A stretch of DNA of 7,579 bases from Cyanobacteria bacterium UBA11370. GTDB lineage: Bacteria > Cyanobacteriota > Cyanobacteriia > Cyanobacteriales > Coleofasciculaceae. The stretch lies in the NCBI GenBank assembly GCA_003486645.1, contig DNGI01000502.1, positions 1-7,579 on the forward strand, read 5' to 3'. The position numbers and the translations under genes are program-made. Every line of letters begins with the position of its first letter. The stretch's first letter is position 1. Positions 1 through 5,551 of this stretch are shown here, one piece after another. The notes under the pieces were generated by a model, which ran no database searches, was not told the origin of the DNA, and was given only the letters and a program-made list of their open reading frames with translations.

Positions 1-231
1 TTTAGGGAGCGATCGCCTTTTCTCTAAAGTGCTTTGAATTTCTTGATCGCATTGGAGGCAATATTGATTCATACCTGCATTATTGAGCCTGTTTCGGGTA
101 CTCTAAGATAAAGAGTTCAGTCAGTAGGTTTGCTAAACCCATCAATGCTTATACTCAGTGCTGACATCGACTAGATGCAGCGCTTGCAAGTCTTTTGTAC
201 ACAAAATCGTTATTGAGTAGGGAAAACTACC
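1..231. other. Non-coding upstream region of the Hpt gene
   Basis: No convincing gene is seen here. The stretch starts with a HIP1 octamer GCGATCGC (9-16). It holds a small inverted repeat GGTTT/AAACC around a 3-base loop (127-139) without a T-tract, so it is not a convincing terminator. Closer to the gene there is TTTTGT/ACAAAA around a 2-base centre (193-206), about 25 bp before the start codon, which could be an operator or part of a promoter. I see no good -35/-10 pair. Whether the left edge carries the tail of another gene cannot be decided. Confidence 0.4.
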
Positions 232-1212
232 GTGGATGCGGGGAATCAACGGATTTTAGGCTATTTTATCGAAGAAGCGAAAGAACACCTCGACACCCTT
301 GAAAAAGGACTGTTAAATCTGCGGGAGGTTGTTAAAGAACCCGAAACGGTCAATGAAATGTTCCGCGCCGCCCATTCAGTGAAGGGAGGTGCTGCCATGC
401 TAGGCTTTAGCAGTCTACAAAAGACAGCCCACCGCTTAGAGGATGGTTTGAAGCTACTCAAGGAAAATGAGATTGAGGTTGACCGTAATCTAGAAACCCT
501 ATTTTTACGAGGATACGACACTCTCCGAGATCTCATTGAACAACTCCAGGGTCCTTTTGGGTTGCGGGAAGACGAAGCTGAGACAGTGATGCAAGCCGCA
601 GAACCGAATTTTGTTGAATTACAGCATTACTTAGAACGCCTTGTCAGTGGTGGTAAAGCACCCACAGCAACCCCTCCAACCTCAGTTGAACCCGCTAAAA
701 CTCAAAGCAAGCCCCCCTCAAACTTCTCTCCTCAAGTGATGGGCATTCTCAAACAGATGTTACAGCTCTTTAAACAACCAGACAGCCCAGCCAGTCGCCA
801 AAAACTTCAAGAATACTGCAAGCGTTTAGTTCAACTCGGTCAAGGGATCGAACCATGGCAAGGGTTAGTGCACCTTACCACTCAAGCGATCGCCAACTCC
901 AAAAATTCCTATCAAACCCTAGCACCCATCGTCATCAAGGAACTCAAACAAGCCAGCGATCAAGTCCAACAAGGCAAAGCCAGCGCGATCGCAACCAGCC
1001 CAACCCTACAAAAACTGGTTACTCCACCCACTAAGCCAGCTACAGCAACACCCCCTACTACCACAACACCAGCCCAAGACACCACAGCCAATCAGATCAC
1101 TATTCCAGTAGAACCCAAAGCCGCCGCCAAAGCCCTCATCCAAGCCTTTGATAAAAACCAACTCTCCCAACTGGCTAAGTTACTGGTTCAAGCGGTTCGG
1201 GCTTCATCATGA
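232..1212 (+). CDS. Hpt-domain histidine phosphotransfer protein
   Basis: The first ~135 residues form a histidine phosphotransfer (Hpt) domain. Its core reads AAHSVKGGAAMLGF, and His48 is the expected phosphoryl acceptor. Such domains relay phosphate between histidine kinases and response regulators in the cytoplasm. No kinase ATPase or receiver domain follows, so this is a stand-alone Hpt protein or an adaptor, not a CheA. After a Pro/Thr linker (about 143-165) comes a helical segment (166-262) that I do not recognise, then a second Pro/Thr-rich linker (264-283) and a short C-terminal helix (295-326). The start is GTG at 232: an in-frame TGA lies at 214-216, and the next Met is residue 43, inside the domain. 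The ribosome site is weak (GGGAAA). The gene carries two HIP1 octamers, as expected for resident DNA. The kinase and regulator partners are not in the window. The transposon right behind the stop codon could influence transcript ending. Confidence 0.9.
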   Translation: MDAGNQRILGYFIEEAKEHLDTLEKGLLNLREVVKEPETVNEMFRAAHSVKGGAAMLGFSSLQKTAHRLEDGLKLLKENEIEVDRNLETLFLRGYDTLRDLIEQLQGPFGLREDEAETVMQAAEPNFVELQHYLERLVSGGKAPTATPPTSVEPAKTQSKPPSNFSPQVMGILKQMLQLFKQPDSPASRQKLQEYCKRLVQLGQGIEPWQGLVHLTTQAIANSKNSYQTLAPIVIKELKQASDQVQQGKASAIATSPTLQKLVTPPTKPATATPPTTTTPAQDTTANQITIPVEPKAAAKALIQAFDKNQLSQLAKLLVQAVRASS

Positions 1213-1218
1213 AGAGGG

Positions 1219-1232
1219 GAGTTTTGAGTTTT
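1219..1232 (+). repeat. Two GAGTTTT heptamers at the left flank of the transposon
   Basis: GAGTTTT occurs twice in tandem (1219-1225, 1226-1232) directly before the transposon left end. The same heptamer family continues on the other side of the element and also appears at 3744-3760, uninterrupted, as GAGTTTTAAGTTTTGAG. This is the short tandem repeat type common in cyanobacterial spacers. Confidence 0.6.
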
Positions 1233-1252
1233 AAACAAATCGAGCACGCATT

Positions 1253-1281
1253 CCTCGTCCATGCCATAAGCATGGGCGGGG
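1253..1281 (+). repeat. Left-end hairpin of the transposon
   Basis: A 12-bp stem (two G-T wobbles) with core CCATGC/GCATGG closes a CATAA loop. The right-end hairpin has the same core and a GATTA loop. Y1 transposases of this family recognise such subterminal hairpins in single-stranded DNA, so this is the likely TnpA binding site at the left end. It lies just behind the tnpA stop codon (1302-1304). Confidence 0.75.
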
Positions 1282-1301
1282 TTTAGTGCGAGTCCAGCTT
1301 T

Positions 1302-1715
1302 CTATTCCGGAGTATCCTGATTGTGGATGTACAACTTAAGTGTTTCTAGAGGTGCGCCGCCAGTAGAGGTAACAAAATAAGCCCCTGTCCAAAACACAGG
1401 CTTCCAGTAAAAAGGTCGCAGATAGTCAGCATATTTCTTGCGAATCATTCGACTGGAAATAGTTTTTAAGGTATTAACAAGCTTGGCAGGTGCAATATCA
1501 GGCGAGATATCAACTAGCAGATGTACGTGGTCAGATTCGCCGTTAAATTCAACAAGACTACTTTTGGCATTTATACAGAGCCTTGAGAAGATATTCTCAA
1601 GGTCTTTTAATATATCATTTGTGATAACCTTCTTGCGGTATTTGGTGACGAACACTATATGTAAGTTTATTAAATAAACACAATGCCGATGATGATGTAG
1701 CTCGGTTGTTGTCAT
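1302..1715 (-). CDS. tnpA: IS200/IS605-type Y1 transposase TnpA
   Basis: This is the small single-strand DNA transposase of the IS200/IS605 family. It cuts and rejoins the transposon ends through a tyrosine-DNA bond, as a dimer. Counted from the ATG at 1715 (137 residues), the HUH motif is HVH (His63, His65), the catalytic tyrosine is Tyr129 in KLYIHNQ, and Gln133 sits four residues further on, as in known members. The N-terminal YLINLHIVFVTKYRKKV and the GGAPLETLK stretch before the tyrosine are also typical. The length matches the family, so the enzyme looks complete. A GTG two codons upstream (1719-1721) could extend it by two residues and would then overlap the longest possible tnpB reading frame. 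The ATG start leaves a 26-bp gap to the tnpB ATG, which must hold both promoters. A TATAGT-like -10 on the minus strand (1725-1720) would give an almost leaderless mRNA. Confidence 0.95.
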   Translation of the reverse strand: MTTTELHHHRHCVYLINLHIVFVTKYRKKVITNDILKDLENIFSRLCINAKSSLVEFNGESDHVHLLVDISPDIAPAKLVNTLKTISSRMIRKKYADYLRPFYWKPVFWTGAYFVTSTGGAPLETLKLYIHNQDTPE

Positions 1716-1741
1716 GCACACTATACGCTATGCTGTTAGCT

Positions 1742-3007
1742 ATGAGTATAACCCGTCGTGTTACTTTTCGCCTCTATCCCTCCAAGACTCAGGCTCAAAA
1801 GCTGAGTTACTGGAGGCGTATGCACAAGGATTTGTATAACGCGGCGCTCTATCATCGGAAGACTGAGTATCAAAAGTTTGGAAATCGTGTAGATTACATC
1901 CAGCAACAAAACTGTCTTCCCGCATTCAAGAAAGAGTGGCCTGAATATGTGGAACTCGGTTCTCATGCCCTGCAAGCCACTATCAAGAGAGTCGATTTTG
2001 CCTACACCAGATTCTTTAAGGGATTAGGAAAATATCCTAGATTTAAGTCCATTCGTCATTACAGCGGATGGACTTATCCTTGTATCTCTGGATGGAAGAT
2101 TGAGACCGAAGGAAAGAATGGTTATCTCACTCTTTCCAATTTGGGACGAATACAGATGCGAGGCAAGGCTAGAACGTGGGGTAAGCCAACAACTTGTACC
2201 ATCGTCTTCCGCAATGGTTATTGGTACGCTTCCATAACCGTCCAGTGTCAACCTCAAAGAGAAACAGGCACAGGTTCTGTCGGTATTGATTTGGGTTGTA
2301 AGGAAGCAATAACGCTTTCTACTGGAGAGAAAATTGCTAAACCAGACTTTCTTGAAGCGGGTCAAAACAAAGTTAAGAATGCGTCCAAGCGACTACGTCG
2401 CAAGCGTTCTTCTAATCGGAACAAGCGAGTAAAAGCCTCTCGCAGATGGAAGAAAGAACGGTTAAAAGTTTCCAAATTGCAGCGTAAAGTCACCCGTCAA
2501 CGTGAGGACTGGTTGCACAAAACCACCAGCAATATAGTAAGCGGTAATAGCCTAATTGCTGGAGAACAACTTAATGTCAAGGGGATGACGGCAAGTGCTA
2601 AGAAGGGCAAGAGGAAAAAACAAAAAGCCGGACTCAATCGCTCAATTCTTGAGGTTGGGTTCGGCATCATTGGAGACTTGTTGACCTATAAAGCCGCTGA
2701 AGCTGGTGGGTTTTATTTGGAGTCTCCAACCCGTGAACTTAAGCCTACTCAGCGTTGCGCTCAATGTTGGGAGTTAACTCCCAAAACCTTAAAGGATAGA
2801 ACTCATTTTTGTTCTAATCCTCTCTGCGGTCATATCGAAGACCGCGATGTTAATGCCGCTCAGGTCAATGTTATCTGGGCAAGGGGTCAGGAACTGGCCT
2901 CTCTAGACGGTGAGTCGCTCAGCTCTACTTCTTGCTCCAAGCATGAAGCAACTGGGGACGAAGAAGCGTCAGAAACTTCGTCCATGCGATTAGCATGGGC
3001 GCGGTAG
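1742..3007 (+). CDS. tnpB: TnpB, RuvC-like RNA-guided nuclease of the IS605 family
   Basis: TnpB proteins are omega-RNA-guided DNA nucleases, relatives of Cas12, that help the transposon persist by cutting sites from which it has left. From the ATG at 1742 (421 residues) it shows the N-terminal helix-turn-helix/wedge part (RVTFRLYPSKTQ, residues 6-17), then RuvC-I with Asp183 (SVGIDLG), a Lys/Arg-rich bridge (about 213-255), RuvC-II with Glu275 (AGEQLNVKGM), a zinc ribbon with Cys339, Cys342, Cys357 and Cys362, and RuvC-III with Asp369 (EDRDVNAA). All three acidic residues and four cysteines are present, and the length is normal, so it looks catalytically intact. Earlier in-frame starts (TTG 1706, ATG 1730) exist. 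I chose 1742 because family proteins usually begin just before the RVTFRLYP motif. The last ~45 codons overlap the right-end hairpin and probable omega-RNA region. Confidence 0.95.
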   Translation: MSITRRVTFRLYPSKTQAQKLSYWRRMHKDLYNAALYHRKTEYQKFGNRVDYIQQQNCLPAFKKEWPEYVELGSHALQATIKRVDFAYTRFFKGLGKYPRFKSIRHYSGWTYPCISGWKIETEGKNGYLTLSNLGRIQMRGKARTWGKPTTCTIVFRNGYWYASITVQCQPQRETGTGSVGIDLGCKEAITLSTGEKIAKPDFLEAGQNKVKNASKRLRRKRSSNRNKRVKASRRWKKERLKVSKLQRKVTRQREDWLHKTTSNIVSGNSLIAGEQLNVKGMTASAKKGKRKKQKAGLNRSILEVGFGIIGDLLTYKAAEAGGFYLESPTRELKPTQRCAQCWELTPKTLKDRTHFCSNPLCGHIEDRDVNAAQVNVIWARGQELASLDGESLSSTSCSKHEATGDEEASETSSMRLAWAR

Positions 3008-3030
3008 TTCATAAGTTCTTAATTGAGAAC
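2870..3030 (+). ncRNA. Probable omega-RNA (reRNA) zone at the tnpB 3' end
   Basis: In the IS605 group the TnpB guide RNA is made from the 3' end of tnpB and the right end, and its last bases come from the flanking DNA. The sequence here fits. The perfect pair GGACGAAG (2956-2963) / CTTCGTCC (2976-2983) can form a stem with a 12-base loop, and the second half of this pair is also the first half of the right-end hairpin (2976-3004), so the two structures exclude each other. The 5' limit is a guess, and the 3' part (about 3013-3030) would be the guide. No RNA evidence exists in the window. Confidence 0.4.
2976..3004 (+). repeat. Right-end hairpin of the transposon
   Basis: The core CCATGC/GCATGG with a GATTA loop repeats the left-end hairpin (25 of 29 positions equal), extended by CTTCGT on one side and GCGCGG on the other with one mismatch. 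It overlaps the last codons of tnpB (stop at 3005-3007). It is the expected TnpA recognition site of the right end. Confidence 0.75.
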
Positions 3031-3047
3031 TTAGAACTCAGAACTCA
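3013..3047. repeat. Heptamer repeat with AAGTTCT/AGAACTT hairpin right of the transposon
   Basis: AAGTTCT (3013-3019) and AGAACTT (3026-3032) form a perfect 7-bp inverted repeat around TAATTG. From 3027 on there are three heptamers: GAACTTA, GAACTCA, GAACTCA. Read on the minus strand these are variants of the GAGTTCT/GAGTTTT family seen left of the element. The inverted repeat could help end the tnpB transcript or that of the gene at 3098-3619, but it has no clear T-tract. Confidence 0.55.
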
Positions 3048-3060
3048 TAACTTTCCTATA

Positions 3061-3094
3061 CCCCACTCCCCACTCCCGGTCTCCCCACTCCCCC
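3061..3094. repeat. C-rich heptamer repeat, copy 1 of a 30-bp exact duplication
   Basis: CCCCACT units surround a CCGG core (3077-3080). The 30 bases 3061-3090 occur again, identical, at 5873-5902. Here the block lies four bases behind the stop codon of the minus-strand DUF937 gene; there it lies just before the pentapeptide gene start. This is dispersed cyanobacterial spacer repeat DNA. Confidence 0.7.
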
Positions 3095-3097
3095 TTA

Positions 3098-3619
3098 TCA
3101 AGGATTAAAATGACGAGATGCCATCTGCATCGCATCAGCAATATCAACATCGCCATCCCCATCCGCATCTAAGAAGGAGTTGAGAACCGGATTGGAACCT
3201 CCAGGATTGTGAGGATCTGCACCCGTTTGCAGCAGATTCAACACGACAGGAACTAAGCTAGGCAACATCGCTTCAATAATACCCGCATTTAGCCCCGTGC
3301 GTTGTGCCACTTCTTGAATAAGCTGCTGAATCTGAGGCGCACTAAAGAGTAAATTAACAACTTGGTTGTTCGGCTGAGTCCCGCTAAACTGGTTGACAAA
3401 TGCTTCAGTTTGTTGTTCTCCTTCCGTTGCTCGTTTTTCTTGTAGAGCTGAACGAGTATAGTTCCCTACAATAGATAAAACCGATTGAAGCGCAGACGGG
3501 TCAGTATTGGTATTACTACTCAATTGTTGCACCGTATTGAAAATACTCGCCAACTGACCAGAATTCCCTTGCTGATTGGGATTATCAATTGCACTAATGA
3601 TTTGATTGAACAGACTCAT
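3098..3619 (-). CDS. DUF937-type protein with C-terminal calcium-loop motif
   Basis: This 173-residue protein resembles cyanobacterial DUF937 proteins: it begins MSLFNQIISAIDNPNQQ, is mainly helical, is rich in Gln and Asn, and has the segment QRTGLNAGIIEAMLPSLVPVVLNLL (about 106-130). No signal peptide or clear membrane helix is seen. Residues 151-162, DADGDGDVDIAD, have Asp at positions 1, 3, 5, 9 and 12 and Gly at 6, which is the pattern of a dockerin or EF-hand calcium loop. It is a single loop followed by a short helix (AMQMASRHF). Function is unknown; a calcium-responsive cytoplasmic protein is inference. The ATG at 3617-3619 has no strong ribosome site. Its promoter should lie in the 289-bp spacer shared with the divergent GTPase gene. 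A 7-bp inverted repeat (3648-3672) sits 28 bp before the start. The 3' end touches a C-rich repeat. Confidence 0.85.
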   Translation of the reverse strand: MSLFNQIISAIDNPNQQGNSGQLASIFNTVQQLSSNTNTDPSALQSVLSIVGNYTRSALQEKRATEGEQQTEAFVNQFSGTQPNNQVVNLLFSAPQIQQLIQEVAQRTGLNAGIIEAMLPSLVPVVLNLLQTGADPHNPGGSNPVLNSFLDADGDGDVDIADAMQMASRHFNP

Positions 3620-3647
3620 AATTTTTACTCGCTTGTTCCCATAAGGA

Positions 3648-3672
3648 TAGAGTGTAGCTAATTTTCACTCTA
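3648..3672 (-). promoter_or_regulatory. Inverted repeat TAGAGTG/CACTCTA upstream of the DUF937 gene
   Basis: TAGAGTG (3648-3654) and CACTCTA (3666-3672) form a perfect 7-bp inverted repeat around 11 bases, 28 bp before the DUF937 start codon. It could be an operator or a leader hairpin. There is no T-tract on either strand, so a terminator is unlikely. Confidence 0.3.
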
Positions 3673-3759
3673 CCTAATAGCCGAAAATAGCACGACCACT
3701 ACCCTAACAGCTATAAGTAAAGACATAAGGAGTTCCTCATCAGGAGTTTTAAGTTTTGA

Positions 3760-3779
3760 GTGAAAGAACGTTCTTACAC
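3760..3779. promoter_or_regulatory. Near-perfect 20-bp palindrome, candidate operator
   Basis: The inner 12 bases AAGAACGTTCTT (3764-3775) are a perfect palindrome, and GTG/CAC outside extends it to 20 bp with one mismatched pair (A3763/A3776). This fits a dimeric repressor or activator site. On the plus strand it falls between TTGAGT (3757-3762) and CAGAAT (3780-3785), spaced 17 bp, each matching four of six consensus bases of a -35/-10 promoter. A site inside the promoter spacer would suit repression of the GTPase gene. The regulator is unknown. Confidence 0.4.
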
Positions 3780-3840
3780 CAGAATTGAGTAGTAGAAGCT
3801 TTATCTTTTCGTTGCCTTCATACTTACTCCTTTCCTCCCC

Positions 3841-3900
3841 CTTGTCCCCCTTATCCCCCTTGTCCCCCTTGTCCCTCCCACTCCCCACTCCCCACTCCCC
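3841..3900. repeat. Two adjoining C-rich tandem repeats before the GTPase gene
   Basis: Four 9-mers (CTTGTCCCC, CTTATCCCC, CTTGTCCCC, CTTGTCCCT; 3841-3876) are followed without a gap by three CCCACTC heptamers (3877-3897). The block ends about 10 bp before the GTPase ATG, so it probably lies in the mRNA leader, giving a C/U-rich, almost G-free stretch where a ribosome site would be expected. The minus strand has many G runs and could form G-quadruplexes. Confidence 0.75.
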
Positions 3901-3908
3901 TATCATCC

Positions 3909-5462
3909 ATGCCCCTACCACGCCTACTGACGCTAATTATTGGCCTCAGCTTCATTCTGGGGCTAATGCTTTGGCTAATCGATTCCCTCTATCGACTGTA
4001 TATCCAAATTTCCTTTACAGCCCCCCTGCTGGCAAATTTGCTGCTATTGTTATTAATCGCCTTGTTAGGGCTATTGATTTTTGCCTTTATCTATTACATG
4101 GGGCTATTTGGAGGTTCCCAGAAAGGGCAAGGGAAACGTCGCCTCCCCCCGAAAATTCCCCAGGAAAAGACGGAAGCGGCATCTGAAACCCTGAAAGCAG
4201 TACGGCGGCAGGTGAAACAGATTCAAGATGAGGTATCACGCCAAGCGCTATTAAGCCGATCGCGCGAAATTGAATCCATTTTATCCCGTGGGGAATTGCG
4301 GGTAGTGGTGTTTGGGACGGGTTCAGCAGGCAAAACGTCCCTAGTCAATGCTCTCATTGGGCGGATGGTTGGACAAGTGGGTGCGCCGATGGGAACAACT
4401 GCAACCGGGGAAACCTATAGCTTAAAGTTAAAGGGATTAGAGCGCCAAATCTTAATTACTGATACACCAGGGATTTTAGAGGTAGGTGTTGTTGGGACTG
4501 AACGGGAGCAACTGGCGCGGCAATTAGCCACGGAAGCTGATTTATTATTATTTGTGGTCGATAATGACCTGCGGCAATCGGAATATGAACCTCTACGTCG
4601 ATTAGCCGAAATTGGCAAGCGATCGCTCTTGGTTTTAAATAAAACCGATCTTTACACCGAAACCGACAAAGAAACTATTCTGGCACGCTTGCGGCAACGG
4701 GTGCGGGGCTTTATTGCCGCAATGGATGTGGTGGCGATCGCAGCCAATCCCCAATCAATCCAACTCCAAAACGACGAACTCGTCCAACCGGAACCCGATG
4801 TCATGCCCTTAATCCGTCGTCTTGCGGCTGTTTTACGTTCCGAGGGCGAAGAGTTAGTTGCCGATAATATCTTACTGCAATCCCAGCGTTTGGGCGAAGA
4901 AGCCCGCCGCCTGATCGACAGTCAGCGCCGACGACAAGCCGAGAAAGTGGTAGAACGGTTTCAGTGGATTGGAGCGGGTGTAATTTCGGTTACACCGTTG
5001 CCTGTGGTAGATTTATTGGCAACTGCCGCTGTGAATGCCCAAATGGTCGTCGAAATTGGTAGGATTTACGGTTGCGAATTGAACATGGAACGTGGTAGAG
5101 AATTGGCACTCTCTCTCGGTAAAACCTTAGCGAGTTTAGGAATTGTCCAGGGAGCAATCCAACTCTTATCAACTGCACTCCAACTCAGTGTCGCTACTTA
5201 TGTCGTGGGCAAAGCCATTCAGGGAGTCACCGCCGCTTATCTAACTCGAATTGCCGGGAAAAGCTTTATTGAATACTTCCGCCATGATCAAGATTGGGGA
5301 GATGGGGGTATGACAGAAGTCGTGCAGCGCCAATTCCAGCTTAACCGTCGAGATGAGTTTATCAAAGCCTTTGTCACCGAAGCGATCGCTCGTGTAGTCA
5401 AACCCTTAACCGAGAACCCCCAAGCTATTGAGGACTTAGACGAACATAGCCGCCAGGAGTGA
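3909..5462 (+). CDS. Membrane-anchored Era/MnmE-like GTPase with DUF697-type C-terminus
   Basis: The protein has 517 residues. Two hydrophobic helices (about 7-29 and 38-64) anchor it to a membrane, followed by a basic, possibly coiled segment (70-125). Then comes a complete TRAFAC-class G domain: G1 GTGSAGKTS (136-144), G2 Thr163/Thr164, G3 DTPG (185-188), G4 NKTD (244-247) and a probable G5 near AIAAN (276-280). The C-terminal part (about 345-460) has the hydrophobic pattern VISVTPLPVVDLLATAAVNAQM typical of DUF697/YcjF-like domains, suggesting more membrane contact. All GTP-binding motifs are intact. Cyanobacteria carry several such GTPases of unknown role; a part in membrane remodelling or stress response is only inference. 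The ATG at 3909 has no Shine-Dalgarno sequence and follows a C-rich repeat directly; it is kept because the first membrane helix starts at residue 7. Three HIP1 octamers lie inside. It is divergent from the DUF937 gene and convergent with the 52-residue gene. Confidence 0.9.
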   Translation: MPLPRLLTLIIGLSFILGLMLWLIDSLYRLYIQISFTAPLLANLLLLLLIALLGLLIFAFIYYMGLFGGSQKGQGKRRLPPKIPQEKTEAASETLKAVRRQVKQIQDEVSRQALLSRSREIESILSRGELRVVVFGTGSAGKTSLVNALIGRMVGQVGAPMGTTATGETYSLKLKGLERQILITDTPGILEVGVVGTEREQLARQLATEADLLLFVVDNDLRQSEYEPLRRLAEIGKRSLLVLNKTDLYTETDKETILARLRQRVRGFIAAMDVVAIAANPQSIQLQNDELVQPEPDVMPLIRRLAAVLRSEGEELVADNILLQSQRLGEEARRLIDSQRRRQAEKVVERFQWIGAGVISVTPLPVVDLLATAAVNAQMVVEIGRIYGCELNMERGRELALSLGKTLASLGIVQGAIQLLSTALQLSVATYVVGKAIQGVTAAYLTRIAGKSFIEYFRHDQDWGDGGMTEVVQRQFQLNRRDEFIKAFVTEAIARVVKPLTENPQAIEDLDEHSRQE

Positions 5463-5495
5463 GGGGGAGAGGGGGAGATGGGGAGATGGGGGGAG
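5463..5495 (+). repeat. G-rich tandem repeat with G-quadruplex pattern behind the GTPase gene
   Basis: Starting directly behind the stop codon are four runs of 5, 5, 4 and 6 G (5463-5467, 5471-5475, 5480-5483, 5488-5493) separated by AGA, AGAT and AGAT. This fits the canonical G-quadruplex pattern on the coding strand. It also resembles the reverse complement of the C-rich block at 5552-5589, so the two could pair around a 56-base loop and act in transcript ending between the convergent genes. Confidence 0.6.
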
Positions 5496-5551
5496 TTTCT
5501 ACAGATGAATTTTGAGCTTTAAATTAGCAACTAGATATGTATAATTTTAGT

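Larger units (their letters stand above)
1233..3012. mobile_element. IS200/IS605-family transposon with divergent tnpA and tnpB
   Basis: The element holds an intact Y1 transposase gene (minus) and an intact tnpB (plus), arranged head to head as in the IS605 group. Its ends are not classical inverted repeats. Instead each carries a hairpin in the same orientation (1253-1281 and 2976-3004; 25 of 29 bases identical), as expected for a transposon moved as a single strand by TnpA. Boundaries are inferred: if the DNA between about 1233-1234 and 3012-3014 is removed, the heptamer repeat GAGTTTT-GAGTTTT-AAGTTCT is restored in register. No target duplication is seen or expected for this family. The body has no HIP1 octamer over about 1.8 kb, a weak sign of foreign origin because the neighbouring 3.0-4.6 kb stretch also lacks one. 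Nothing visible is broken, so the element may be active. Confidence 0.9.

Noticed and set aside
261..536. Minus-strand frame of 91 codons opposite the Hpt gene
   Set aside because: It lies inside the well-supported Hpt domain, is rich in Arg/Ser as antisense frames often are, and shows no domain.
1233..3012. Lack of HIP1 octamers in the transposon as proof of recent transfer
   Set aside because: The resident stretch 3013-4618 also has none, so absence over 1.8 kb is not decisive.
3841..3897. CRISPR array
   Set aside because: The units are 7-9 bases long, tandem and without spacers, so this is simple repeat DNA. No cas genes are present; TnpB is only a distant relative of Cas12.
3670..3921. 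Minus-strand frame with repeated GDK units
   Set aside because: The Gly-Asp-Lys repeats are a translation of the 9-mer spacer repeat at 3841-3876 and resemble no gene product.
3785..4186. Plus-strand frame of 133 codons overlapping the GTPase start
   Set aside because: Its first part is translated repeat (Pro/Leu/Ser units) and its second part is out of frame with the clear GTPase gene.
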